Shown here piece by piece: positions 1-7,878 of a DNA stretch of 14,652 bases. Under the pieces are notes generated by a model that saw nothing but the letters and a program-made list of their open reading frames with translations, was not told the origin of the DNA and did no database searches. The translations under genes were made by a program, and so were the position numbers. This DNA is from Syntrophaceae bacterium (lineage in GTDB: Bacteria; Desulfobacterota; SM23-61). Numbering within the stretch: the stretch's first letter is position 1; each line of letters opens with the position of its first letter. The stretch is from the NCBI GenBank assembly GCA_003154025.1, contig PMCE01000187.1, forward strand, positions 9,805 through 24,456. Direction: 5' to 3'.

Positions 1-201
1 AAAATCACCACCGGCGTGGCCATTATTTTCATGGTTACCTCCATCAGCTTGGCCTATATGTACAGCCACCGCACGGGCGTTTCCTCGGTGCGGGAGACGA
101 AACCTGCCAAGAGTGCTCCGGTTCAACCGCCCACTCCGGTGGAAACGGGTACCCCGATTCAACCCGCTCCCCAGCCGGCGCCTTCGCCCGCAACCAAATA
201 G
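1..201 (+). CDS. secG: Preprotein translocase subunit SecG, C-terminal fragment (5' truncated by window edge)
   Basis: The reading frame is open from base 1 and ends at TAG 199-201; the start lies outside the window. The visible 66 residues begin with a hydrophobic stretch (roughly residues 6-21, containing the run AIIFMVTSISLAYMY). They continue into a proline/alanine/threonine-rich tail with repeated PxP units. This is the layout of the second membrane helix and low-complexity cytoplasmic tail of SecG, the small accessory subunit of the SecYEG protein-export channel. A tRNA-Leu gene directly downstream is an arrangement I associate with secG in many proteobacteria. The tail itself is not diagnostic, so the call rests on the membrane segment and context. 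Another small membrane protein with a Pro-rich tail remains possible. Confidence 0.72.
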   Translation, partial: KITTGVAIIFMVTSISLAYMYSHRTGVSSVRETKPAKSAPVQPPTPVETGTPIQPAPQPAPSPATK

Positions 202-227
202 CCGAGCCGGGAAGGAAAGAGATTCAT

Positions 228-314
228 GCCGAAGTGGTGGAATTTGGTAGACACACCATCTTGAGGGGGTGGCGAGCTACGCTCATGCGGGTTCGAGTCC
301 CGCCTTCGGCACCA
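228..314 (+). tRNA. tRNA-Leu (anticodon GAG), CCA encoded
   Basis: Acceptor arms GCCGAAG (228-234) and CTTCGGC (304-310) pair fully, followed by A311 and the encoded CCA 312-314. The anticodon stem CCATC/GGTGG (one T-G pair) closes the 7-nt loop TTGAGGG, giving anticodon GAG, which reads leucine CTC/CTT codons. A long class II variable arm (GAGC/GCTC) is present, as expected for tRNA-Leu. The T arm is GCGGG-TTCGAGT-CCCGC. The gene starts 26 nt after the secG stop and is probably co-transcribed with it. Confidence 0.97.
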
Positions 315-358
315 GAAACAAAAAAGCCGCTTTCATAGCGGCTTTTTTGTTTCTGGTG
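310..358 (+). terminator. Rho-independent terminator that includes the tRNA 3' end
   Basis: The core hairpin is GCCGCT (326-331), loop TTCAT, AGCGGC (337-342), followed by six T (343-348). The complementarity continues outward without a mismatch through the A and T runs to C310/G358, giving a stem of about 22 bp. The left arm therefore contains the discriminator base and CCA of the tRNA. The A-tract on the left also makes it terminator-like for the opposite strand. Confidence 0.9.
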
Positions 359-437
359 GTCATTAGGTCATCGCCCTTGGCTTTTTCCCCTCAGGCTTTT
401 CCTCCCTCCCCGATCCTCCGGGTTCAGCATTATGGAC

Positions 438-467
438 TTGAAAAAATCGAAAAGAATTTCTTAGAAT
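438..467 (+). promoter_or_regulatory. Candidate sigma70-type promoter for the TM1266-family gene
   Basis: TTGAAA at 438-443 and TAGAAT at 462-467 are separated by 18 bp and lie about 55 bp ahead of the 523 start, just after the tRNA terminator. A short inverted repeat (GGTCG/CGACC around 474-491) follows in the predicted 5' UTR and could be an operator or a hairpin. Prediction from matches to consensus only. Confidence 0.35.
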
Positions 468-522
468 GAAGGGGTCGGCGCAGAACGACCGATTTTATGA
501 AAATCCAGCTTAGGAGGAAGAA

Positions 523-774
523 ATGAAAAAAATCATCCTGGGCATCCAGGTCACCAACCGTTTGACCAAGGCCCCCGAAGTCCAGAAGCTCTTCACCCAA
601 TACGGGTGTAACATCAAGACCCGTCTCGGATTGCATGATGTGAATGAGACCGCCTGCTCTCCGACCGGCCTGGTTCTCCTGGAGATGTTCGGCAAGGAAG
701 AGGACATCCTCCGGATGGAAAAAGAACTGAAAGCCATCGAGGGGATCAAAGTTGGAAAAATGATCTTCGAGTAA
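523..774 (+). CDS. TM1266-family small protein, putative iron-only hydrogenase system regulator
   Basis: An 83-residue protein starting at ATG 523 with a strong AGGAGG ribosome site at 512-517 (5-nt spacing). It begins MKKIILGIQVTNR, has a central YGCNIKTRLGLHD segment and NETACSPTGLVLLEM, and ends in an EGIKVGKMIFE strand. This matches the single ACT-like/NikR-C-like fold of the TM1266 family, whose members often accompany [FeFe]-hydrogenase maturation genes and are annotated as putative regulators. There is no DNA-binding domain visible, and its molecular role is not known to me. No hydE, hydF or hydG is in the window. It converges with hypB, leaving only 5 nt between the stop codons and no room for a separate terminator. 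Confidence 0.8.
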   Translation: MKKIILGIQVTNRLTKAPEVQKLFTQYGCNIKTRLGLHDVNETACSPTGLVLLEMFGKEEDILRMEKELKAIEGIKVGKMIFE

Positions 775-779
775 TCCTC

Positions 780-1433
780 CTACGTCCTCGGTTTGATCTG
801 GTCTGTCAACCAGCCGGTCCAACGGTCCAATCCTTCTCCTGTCCGGCAGGAGACCCGAAAGATCATTAAGTTCGGGTTGATCTTTCTGGCCCGCTCTTCG
901 ATCAGGTCCGGGTTGCATTCGCAGAAGGGAAGAAGGTCGATTTTGTTGATGACCAGGACTTTGGATTCGTGGAACATGAGGGGGTATTTCAGGGGTTTGT
1001 CGTCCCCTTCGGCCACGGAGAGGATCATGGCCTTGAAATCTTCTCCCAGGCTGAACTCGGCGGGGCAGACCAGATTGCCAACGTTTTCGATAAAGAGAAG
1101 ATCGAGGTCGGCGAGGTTCAGGTTTTTCAGCGCCTCTTGGACCATGTTGCTGTCCAGATGGCAGGCTCCCCCGGTGTTGATCTGAACCGCCGGCGCTCCC
1201 GTCTGGCCGATCCGCTCGGCGTCGTAGGTGGACTGAATATCCCCCTCGACCACGCCGATGCGGAATCTACTCTTCAGGCCGAGGATGGTTTTTTCCAGGA
1301 GAGAAGTCTTGCCGGCCCCCGGGGAACTCATGAGGTTGATGACCAGCAGCTTATTCTGGGAGAAACGCTGGCGGTTCTCCTCCGCGATTCGCTGATTGGC
1401 CTCCAGAATGTTTTTGACCACGGAAATTTTCAC
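780..1433 (-). CDS. hypB: Hydrogenase/urease nickel-insertion GTPase HypB
   Basis: HypB is a cytoplasmic SIMIBI-class GTPase that delivers nickel to [NiFe]-hydrogenase large subunits with HypA. The 217 residues contain the P-loop SSPGAGKT (36-43), the EGD segment (63-65), the metal-binding GGACHLD (Cys91-His92), ENVGNLVCPAEF with Cys123, the G4 motif NKID (163-166) and the G5-like SCRTGEG (195-201). The N-terminal CxxCGC nickel site and histidine-rich stretch of the longer E. coli-type protein are absent, so this is the short form. The start is GTG 1433, preceded by a GAGGGGG ribosome site. No hypA adjoins it, and the only [NiFe]-hydrogenase structural gene in the window is a dead fragment at 7879, so its client must be encoded elsewhere. 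Confidence 0.95.
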   Translation of the reverse strand: MKISVVKNILEANQRIAEENRQRFSQNKLLVINLMSSPGAGKTSLLEKTILGLKSRFRIGVVEGDIQSTYDAERIGQTGAPAVQINTGGACHLDSNMVQEALKNLNLADLDLLFIENVGNLVCPAEFSLGEDFKAMILSVAEGDDKPLKYPLMFHESKVLVINKIDLLPFCECNPDLIEERARKINPNLMIFRVSCRTGEGLDRWTGWLTDQIKPRT

Positions 1434-1601
1434 CAGATCCCCCTCAAAAAAAAGAATTCACAGTTCAGAGTCGGTAGAGGAACGTGGAGACCCGGCCCTC
1501 CAGACCTCATGGTAAAAGAGCGGTCCTCCTGCAAACGACTCACTCCAGATTCCAGAAACCGAAAGGAAGTGCGCCGCACGCCCCTACAATCCGCCTTCCA
1601 G

Positions 1602-1653
1602 AATTGGCAATCCAATTCCCAATGCGCAATTCGCAATTGGCAATAGGCAATTG
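1602..1653. repeat. Degenerate heptamer tandem repeat (AATTSGC-like)
   Basis: Eight successive units read AATTGGC, AATCC, AATTCCC, AATGCGC, AATTCGC, AATTGGC, AATAGGC, AATTG with a period of seven. The array ends 2 nt short of the fdhE stop codon (TAA, 1658-1656 on the minus strand). The rest of the hypB-fdhE gap (1434-1601) shows no gene that I can support. Confidence 0.75.
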
Positions 1654-1655
1654 TT

Positions 1656-2504
1656 TTACCGGGTCTCGACGAATAGCTTTGCCGGCCGGATATACCCCTC
1701 CTCCTGGGCGAGGTGATCGAGGTGCAGGGTTAGGTAATCTTCCACCTCGAAGTCGAGCGGTCCTTCCATCTCCCGGGAATCGACCGTTTTCCAATAATGC
1801 CGGCAGGACAAGCAGATGTCGACGCGATAACCCGCTTCTCCTTCCACTTGGAAATACGTGAGCTGCTCCTGGTCCTCATTCCGGCAGTAGGGACATTGCG
1901 TGCGGGGATACTCCCATTCCGTGCCGCAGAGAGAGCAGTGGAGGAATCGCCTTCCCTCTTCCCGGATCTCGGCCATCCCGGCAAAAGCCCCGCAAAACGG
2001 GCAGTACCCTTGCGGCCAGGAGAGCACCTTCAGGCCGGCGCGCCAGAGTTCAGCCTGCGTTTCAAAAGCAGGTTTCAGGAGCTGGACGAGGAAGAAGAAA
2101 AGCAGGCTGCCCTCCGGCCCCGGTTCCCCTTCCGGATGGCCCTCGGAAAGCTGATTCTGAAGGAGGCGCTCCACCTCCTCATTCAGGCGAAAGTCTCTTC
2201 GATCCAGGTATTTCTTCAGTTCCCCATACCGATCGGGGCTTGCTTCTTCCAGGGCCTTCAGGAGCCGGGAAAAGGATTCGTCGGCAGCGGAAGATGGATG
2301 AAAAACTTCTTCCGGGCGGGAATAGGGAAACCCCGCTTCCATATGAGCCTTGGCCCTGGCCGCATCCGGTTTGAGGACGGGGGTGCCCTTCTTTTCCTTC
2401 CTTCGACGCTTTTCGGTGATCAACCGTTCAGCCAGGTCCACAATTTCTTTATAGTTCGGCCTTTGGTCGCGGAATCGGCGGAGCTTTTGCAGAGGCTGGT
2501 CCAT
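1656..2504 (-). CDS. fdhE: Formate dehydrogenase accessory protein FdhE
   Basis: FdhE is a cytoplasmic metal-binding protein needed for assembly of active respiratory formate dehydrogenase and is thought to act on the catalytic subunit before Tat export. The 282-residue product has a charged helical N-terminal half. It is followed by four CxxC pairs: CPFC (168/171), CSLC (190/193), CPYC (204/207) and CLSC (231/234), the zinc-ribbon/rubredoxin-like signature of the family. The C-terminal HLDHLAQEEGY segment also matches FdhE. Length is close to the usual of about 300. The ATG at 2504 is preceded only by a weak purine-rich ribosome site. It lies 217 bp downstream of fdnI, behind a terminator, so it probably has its own promoter or depends on readthrough. 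Confidence 0.95.
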   Translation of the reverse strand: MDQPLQKLRRFRDQRPNYKEIVDLAERLITEKRRRKEKKGTPVLKPDAARAKAHMEAGFPYSRPEEVFHPSSAADESFSRLLKALEEASPDRYGELKKYLDRRDFRLNEEVERLLQNQLSEGHPEGEPGPEGSLLFFFLVQLLKPAFETQAELWRAGLKVLSWPQGYCPFCGAFAGMAEIREEGRRFLHCSLCGTEWEYPRTQCPYCRNEDQEQLTYFQVEGEAGYRVDICLSCRHYWKTVDSREMEGPLDFEVEDYLTLHLDHLAQEEGYIRPAKLFVETR

Positions 2505-2575
2505 GAATTTTCATCTTCTCCCGATTTTGGCTTTATTGTAGGCTACTCCCCTATTTCTGTCCAGGAGGAATCCCC

Positions 2576-2627
2576 ATTGCGGATTTCGGATTGCGGATTT
2601 AGATAGGATCATTCCACAATCCGAAAT
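2576..2627. repeat. Degenerate heptamer array with an inverted partner
   Basis: The units ATTGCGG, ATTTCGG, ATTGCGG, ATTTAG (2576-2602) have a period of seven. The segment 2614-2627 (CCACAATCCGAAAT) is the reverse complement of 2583-2596 with one mismatch, so this stretch can fold into a 14-bp hairpin. It lies between the fdnI terminator and the fdhE start. The design resembles the array at 1602 but the unit sequence differs. Confidence 0.65.
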
Positions 2628-2630
2628 AAA

Positions 2631-2661
2631 AAGGCTTACTCCGACTTCGAGAGTAAGCCTT
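2631..2661 (-). terminator. Rho-independent terminator of the fdnGHI operon
   Basis: An 11-bp perfect stem AAGGCTTACTC (2631-2641) / GAGTAAGCCTT (2651-2661) has a 9-nt loop. Read on the minus strand it lies 59 nt after the fdnI stop and is followed by a T-rich run (TTTTTATTT). Confidence 0.85.
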
Positions 2662-2720
2662 ATTGGAAAGCGCTTGTTGAACGTAGGGTCGATCGGCCGA
2701 TCGCCCCTTTGGAAAAAAGA

Positions 2721-3374
2721 TTAAATCGACCGACGTCCTGCTTCCACGTCCTTCAACCATTTGGGGCGGTGCTTCTTACACCAGGCCTTGGTAACATACC
2801 CGTGGCCCATGACCTGGAAGGTTCCGGGGTTGCCGTAGGTCCCGAGGTAGAAGTGAATAACCAGGAAAGACCCGAGCACCAGGACTCCCAGGACGTGGAG
2901 AACGTAAAGCCAGCGGGTCAGGAATACGCCGAGGACGGGGAACCACATGAAGATCCCCGTTCCCACCATCATGGCCCAGATGAGGAAGAGCACGATGAAG
3001 AAGACCTTCTGGCCGGCGTTGAACTTTCCGGCCTCGGGGACATTCTCCACTTCCCAGAGGTAGCCCCCCAGAACCTTGAACCAACGGATGTCATCCTCGT
3101 TGAGGAACAGGGTGTCTTTCCCCCAGGCGATCAGCGCCGGGAGGAAGGAGAGGCCGAAGAGGAGGCCGCAGAGGTTGTGGAAGAGCTTCATGGTTTCATG
3201 TCCGCCCACGGAGAGGTAAGGAACGGGCGGGAACAGCCGGGCGATGAAGGAGAGGGAATGGAACATGAGCCCGAATCCCGTGAGGAAGAGGAATAAGCAG
3301 CTTCCCCCCAGGACCCAGTGGACCACCCTTTCGAAAGCGGTCGAGGCTTGAATCAGGTTTTTCGGTTTAGCCAT
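2721..3374 (-). CDS. fdnI: Formate dehydrogenase cytochrome b556 (gamma) subunit
   Basis: This integral-membrane di-heme b subunit accepts electrons from the iron-sulfur subunit and passes them to the quinone pool. The 217-residue product has the length of E. coli FdnI. It shows four hydrophobic segments (about 21-38, 66-84, 124-143, 155-177) and heme-ligand-type histidines at 19 (RVVHW), 66 (KLFHN), 160 and 174 (VIHFYLGTYGN). The family motif KFNAGQK sits at 117-123, and the conserved GHGYVTKAWCKKH lies near the C-terminus. Its ATG at 3374 lies inside the end of fdnH (8-bp overlap), which implies translational coupling. Confidence 0.96.
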   Translation of the reverse strand: MAKPKNLIQASTAFERVVHWVLGGSCLFLFLTGFGLMFHSLSFIARLFPPVPYLSVGGHETMKLFHNLCGLLFGLSFLPALIAWGKDTLFLNEDDIRWFKVLGGYLWEVENVPEAGKFNAGQKVFFIVLFLIWAMMVGTGIFMWFPVLGVFLTRWLYVLHVLGVLVLGSFLVIHFYLGTYGNPGTFQVMGHGYVTKAWCKKHRPKWLKDVEAGRRSI

Positions 3375-4152
3375 GTTCGTTTCCTCCTTCTTCCGGCCGC
3401 TTGGGCCCTTTGATGATGTAATGGAAGAAAGTCCCCACCAGGGTAGCCCCGATGGCCAAGACCGTCAAAGGCTTGAGGACGTCCTTCCAGAGGATCAGGG
3501 AAAGGGGGATGGACGGGTTGATCGCCAGCCTTTCGTACAGGCGGATATTCTCCGGCAGCACATAAACGACGTGCGTCCCATCCACATATTTGTCCCCGTA
3601 CACGGAGGCGCTTCCCCCCAGGGTCTTGGCCCGGGCATAGGCCCTGGCGATCATCTCCGGCTTGTTTCCGAAGGTGAGCGTCCCCATGGCGCAGGCCTTG
3701 GCGCAGGCGGGAATCAGCCCCCGGGAGGTGCGGTCCCAGCAGAAGGTACACTTGTAGGCCCGGTTGGTTTCCGGATTGATCCGGGGAATCTCGAAGGGGC
3801 AGGAGTTGACACACATCTTGCAGCCGATGCACAACTCCTGGTTGATGACCACGGCCCCTTCGCTGGTCTTCGTGATGCAACCCGGAACCGGGCAGGCCCG
3901 CTGGCACCCGGGGTCCGTGCAGTGCAGGCAGGCATCCCGCCGGAAGAGCCATTTCATGGCTCCTTCCTGGTTGGAGACTTCGGTGAAGCGAATGAGGTTC
4001 CAGGTTGCCCAGTTGAGGTCGGGGGGGTTCTGATGGGTGCCTCTCTGTTCGCTCTTCTGCGCCGGCAGCCGGTTCCATTGCTTGCAGGCGACCTGGCAAG
4101 CCCGGCAGGCCGTACACTTGGAGACGTCGACGAGCATGACTTTTTCTTCCAT
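3367..4152 (-). CDS. fdnH: Formate dehydrogenase iron-sulfur (beta) subunit
   Basis: This electron-transfer subunit carries four [4Fe-4S] clusters and links the molybdo-enzyme to the cytochrome b subunit. In 261 residues I see four cysteine groups: C13/C16/C19/C23, C75/C78/C83/C87, C108/C111/C114/C118 and C135/C138/C150/C154, in the order of the FdnH/DmsB family. A single C-terminal membrane anchor (about 226-246) is followed by a short charged tail, as in FdnH. It is somewhat shorter than the roughly 290-residue E. coli protein. The ATG lies one base after the fdnG stop codon and its purine-rich ribosome site overlaps the fdnG end. It has no signal of its own and should be co-exported with FdnG. 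Confidence 0.96.
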   Translation of the reverse strand: MEEKVMLVDVSKCTACRACQVACKQWNRLPAQKSEQRGTHQNPPDLNWATWNLIRFTEVSNQEGAMKWLFRRDACLHCTDPGCQRACPVPGCITKTSEGAVVINQELCIGCKMCVNSCPFEIPRINPETNRAYKCTFCWDRTSRGLIPACAKACAMGTLTFGNKPEMIARAYARAKTLGGSASVYGDKYVDGTHVVYVLPENIRLYERLAINPSIPLSLILWKDVLKPLTVLAIGATLVGTFFHYIIKGPKRPEEGGNEHG

Positions 4153-4153
4153 T

Positions 4154-7100
4154 TCACTTCCCCCCTTTCTTTTCCACGTTCACCATGAAGGCCTTGGACT
4201 CCGGGATCATGGTGTTGGCGTCCCCGATCGTGGGGGTGAGGAGGTTGGCGCTGTCTCCCCCGTCGGGCGGCGTGACCCAACCATAATGCCAGGGAATCCC
4301 GACCTGATGAACCGTCTGCCCGGCGATCTTGAAAGGTTTGAACCGCCCGGTGATGATGGCCTTGCAGTCCACCTCGCCGCGGGCCGATTTTACCACCACC
4401 CGGTCCCCGTTGCTGATGTTCTTCTCCTTGGCCAGCTCCTTGGATAACTCCACGAACATCTGGGGCTCCAGCTCGATCAGCCAAGGGGTCCAGCGGGTCA
4501 TGACACCGGTCTGCCAGTGTTCGGTGACCCGATAGGTCGTGCAAACCAAGGGGAACCGCGGGTCGCAGGAGAGGTATTTGTCCGCTCCCACGCCGATTCC
4601 GGCTTCTCCGAAGATCTTGGCCGTAGGGTTGAACTTCTGCGAAGACATGAGGTTTTTCTCGATGGGGCACTCCAGGGGTTCATAGTGTTCGGGGAATGGC
4701 CCCTCGGCCATGCCCAGCCCGAAGAGGCGCCCATGGCCTTCAGGCTGCATGATGAATGGGTGGATGGCTCCCGGAGGGGGCGGCCCGTCGGGAACGTCTC
4801 CCTGCCACCGGGTTCCATCCCACCAGATCACCGCCCGCTTGGGGTCCCAGGGCTTTCCTTCCCTGTTAACCGAAGCCCGATTGTAAATGATCCGGCGGTT
4901 GACCGGCCAACACCAGGCCCAGCCCGGATAGAGCCCGATCCCCGTGGGATCGATCTTGATCCTCCGGGCGGCCATGTTTCCGGCTTCGGTGTAGGAACCG
5001 CAGTAGATCCAGCTGCCGCAGGTGGTGGAACCGTCGTCTTGGAGGAAGGCAAAGCTCGGCACCTGCTGGCCGGCTTTGACCACCACGGTTTTGACCTTGG
5101 TATTGGGATCTTCGACTTCGATGTCCTTGGACGTGAAGCCGTTGATCTCCCGGGCCACGAAATGGGGGTTGATGTGATGGGCCGTCCCGTCCGGGCCTTT
5201 GGGGCCGTAATTCCAGGAGAGGTTCAGGATGGGCTCCGCAAAGGTGCCGCCCTTTTCCTTGTAGAGCTTGCGGACCTTGAGGAAGAGCTCATGGATGATC
5301 TCCAGGTCGGGCTGGGCCTCTCCCGGGGGATTGACCGCCTTGTAGCGCCACTGCATCCACCGCCCGGAGTTGGAGAGGGACCCTTCTTTTTCGAAGGAAG
5401 CGGCGCAGGGAAGCATGAAGACTTCGGTCTTGATCTTGGAGGGGTCTTTCCCCGGACCCTTCCAGAAAGACCCGGTCTCGTTGTCGAAGAGATTGACGTT
5501 GACCATCCAGTCCAGGGTCTCCATGGCTTTGCGCACTTTGTTGGCGTTGGCCCCGGAGCAGGCAGGATTCTGGCCCCAGGAAAAGAATCCCTTGAACTTG
5601 CCTTTGTTCATCTGGTCGAAGAGCATGAGCCAGGAGGCGTTCTGGGTTTCGTCCAGCTTCGGCAGCCAGCCGTACCCGAAATCGTTCTCCTTGTTGGCGT
5701 TGGCCCCGTACATGGCCTTGAGGAAGCTGGCGATGTATTTGGGCCGGTTCTTCCACCAGTTAAAGGACTTGGGATCCTTGGTCTGGGGGGTGTATTTCTC
5801 GTTGTAGTCTTTCAGCGTCTTATCCGAGGCCTTCGGAGCGGGGTTATACCCGGTGAGGATGTGGAAGAGAAGCCCGAAGTCCGTAGATCCCTGGACGTTG
5901 GACTCGCCGCGCATGGCGTTTACCCCCCCGCCCGCCATTCCCATGTTTCCCAGGAGGAGCTGGATGATCGACATGGCCCGGATGTTCTGGGTACCCACCG
6001 TGTGCTGGGTCCACCCCATGGCGTAAAGGATAGTCCCCGCCTTGTCCGGCTTGCCGGTCTCGGCATAGGTCTTGTAGACCTTTACCAGGTCGTCCTTGGA
6101 AGTGCCGGTGATCTGGGAGACGATGTCCATGTTGTACCGGTCGTAGTGCTTCTTCAGCAGCTGGTAGACGCAGTGGGGACTCTGCAGGGTCTTGTCCATT
6201 TGGGGAATCCCGTTGGCATCCACCTGGTACTTCCAGGTCGACCGATCGTATTTCCGGCCCTTGGCGTCATAGCCGGGAAAAAGGCCGTCCTGGAACCCGA
6301 ACTTCTCCTCGATCAGGAAGGAGGCGTTGGTGTATTCCACAACGTATTCCTTCTGGATCAGGTCATTTTCCAGAAGGTACTTGATCATCCCTCCCAGAAA
6401 AGCGATATCCGTGCCCGACCGCAAGGGGGCGTACACATGGGCTTTGGTCGCGGATTTGGTAAACCGGGGATCCACGCAGACGAGCTTGGCTCCCTTTTCA
6501 ATAGCCCTGTTGATCCAGCGGAAAGATATGGGGTGGTTCTCCGCCGGGTTGCTGCCCATGATCAAGATGACGTCCGCATTGGCAAGATCGTTCCAATGGT
6601 TGGTCATCGCTCCCCGTCCGAACGACTCTCCCAGAGCCGCTACTGTGGGGGAGTGTCATATCCGCGCCTGGTGTTCGATGTATACCAGGCCCAGACCGCG
6701 CAGAAATTTCTGGTAGACGTAACACTCTTCGTTATCCATGGCCGCGCTGCCCACCGAGGCGATGGCGTCGGTGCGGTTCACCGTCTCTCCCTTCTCGTTC
6801 TTCAGCATGAACGAGGAGTCCCGCGCGGTCTTGATATTCTCGGCGATCTTATCCAGGGCCCACTCCCAGGTGACTTCCTTCCACTCGTTGGCGTTCGGAG
6901 CCCGGTAGAGGGGCTTGGTCAGGCGGTTCTTGTTGTCCGAAAGCTGGTATAGCGAAGAACCCTTCGGGCAGAGGGCTCCCTGGTTGATGGGGTGGTCGGG
7001 ATCCCCTTCGGTGTTGATGACCTTGCCATCCCGGGTGTGGACGATGATCCCGCAACCCACCGCGCAGTAGGGACAGATGGTGGTCGTCTCTCGGGTGTAC

Positions 7101-7213
7101 AGAATTTTGGGGGGCGGGGCTTGGGCTGCGGCGGGCTCGACGGAGAGACCCAGACCGCCGGCCAAGGCCGTGGCTCCTGAGATCTTCAGAAACCCCCTTC
7201 TGTTAACCTCCAT
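4154..7213 (-). CDS. fdnG: Formate dehydrogenase catalytic subunit, selenocysteine-containing (UGA at codon 186)
   Basis: This enzyme oxidises formate to CO2 at a molybdenum (or tungsten) bis-pterin site outside the cytoplasmic membrane. The full product is 1019 residues, close to E. coli FdnG. A twin-arginine signal (NRRGFLK, residues 4-10) is followed by an Ala-rich segment. C47/C50/C54/C82 bind the [4Fe-4S] cluster. An in-frame UGA at 6658-6656 sits in the context ARI-U-HSPTV, exactly where FdnG has its catalytic Sec followed by His. The frame continues without interruption through GRGAMTNHW, GSGxxxGxR-like pterin-domain sequence and MRGESNVQG (Arg435, equivalent to the active-site Arg), ending with the dinucleotide-binding domain. 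ATG 7213 has AGGAGG at 7225-7220. It is the first gene of the fdnGHI operon. Conventional calling would split it into two ORFs (7213-6656 and 6607-4154). Confidence 0.96.
6626..6658 (-). promoter_or_regulatory. Bacterial SECIS element for the fdnG selenocysteine codon
   Basis: The UGA codon (6658-6656) is followed directly by a segment that can pair as CCCACAG (6649-6643) with CTCTGGG (6636-6630), with one mismatch and the loop TAGCGG. An alternative fold uses CTCC/GGAG outside CAG/CTG. Both place the apical loop 13-16 nt after UGA, near the distance used by SelB. The exact fold is uncertain. The call rests mainly on the Sec position in the protein. Confidence 0.65.
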
Positions 7214-7878
7214 AGCTTTCCTCCTTCCTTCTCAAAAAAAGATTAGCTTAATTTCCAAACTTTCCTGACGCGGCTGAGGCAGCCACCTCCTTCCTTTTAG
7301 CTTGAACCAAACCACCGCTCCCTTTGCGGGCGTCTGACCCGCCCCGGGAGTGCATTCTCAATCTCTTCCCCTGATCCCATCCATGATGCCCATGGCCGGA
7401 TCATCGTCTCTTGGCTGGGGGGCCCAGATGATAGATTCCCCCTTCGGACCTCTCCTGCCGGGTCCAGCTGAATCTTTGCCCGTGATTTTAGGTCCTTTAG
7501 CTGGCCCTCGGGGAGCGTGAAGCCGACAGCCGAATCTTTCAGGAAGGTCAACGCAGTCAGCGTCTGGGTTGTTCTTGTTTTTCGTTGATTCCTTACACCT
7601 GAAAAGACGGATTCGGTCCTTCATCGAGAGGGCCAAACGAGCGAACGGAAACCAATTCCTCCAACGGCGTTTTGAATATCAATTTCGAAGATAGTTGTCA
7701 AGTTTTTCGTCTGAAAAATATGAATCATTCCAATAATATAACTCGATTTCGCCGGCCATATTTAGTACTATTTTGAGCTAAAAGGTAATTATTTAGTATT
7801 ATTTATAATTATTTTCTATTTATTTTTCTTTTCTGCTCGTATAAATATTTTTAAACAAAATAAGAGGTTGGCGCTACC
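7214..7878. promoter_or_regulatory. Long intergenic region ahead of fdnG and of the dead hydrogenase gene
   Basis: I can support no gene here. The fdnG ribosome site is at 7220-7225. About 7230-7640 is GC-rich, with weak hairpins such as GCGGG/CCCGC at 7326-7342. About 7690-7865 turns strongly AT-rich, with many TATTTA/TTATAATTATT stretches, and is the likely location of divergent promoters. If fdnG transcription starts in the AT-rich block, its 5' leader would be several hundred nucleotides long. No promoter can be fixed by eye. Confidence 0.4.

Noticed and set aside
4517..6952. A very long plus-strand open frame (811 codons) opposite fdnG
   Set aside because: It is antisense to a clearly recognised formate dehydrogenase, shows no family motifs and arises from the GC-rich codon pattern of fdnG.
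7297..7636. Minus-strand open frames of 84 and 92 codons upstream of fdnG
   Set aside because: No convincing ribosome site, no recognisable motifs, and two overlapping frames of equal quality; at most a decayed gene.
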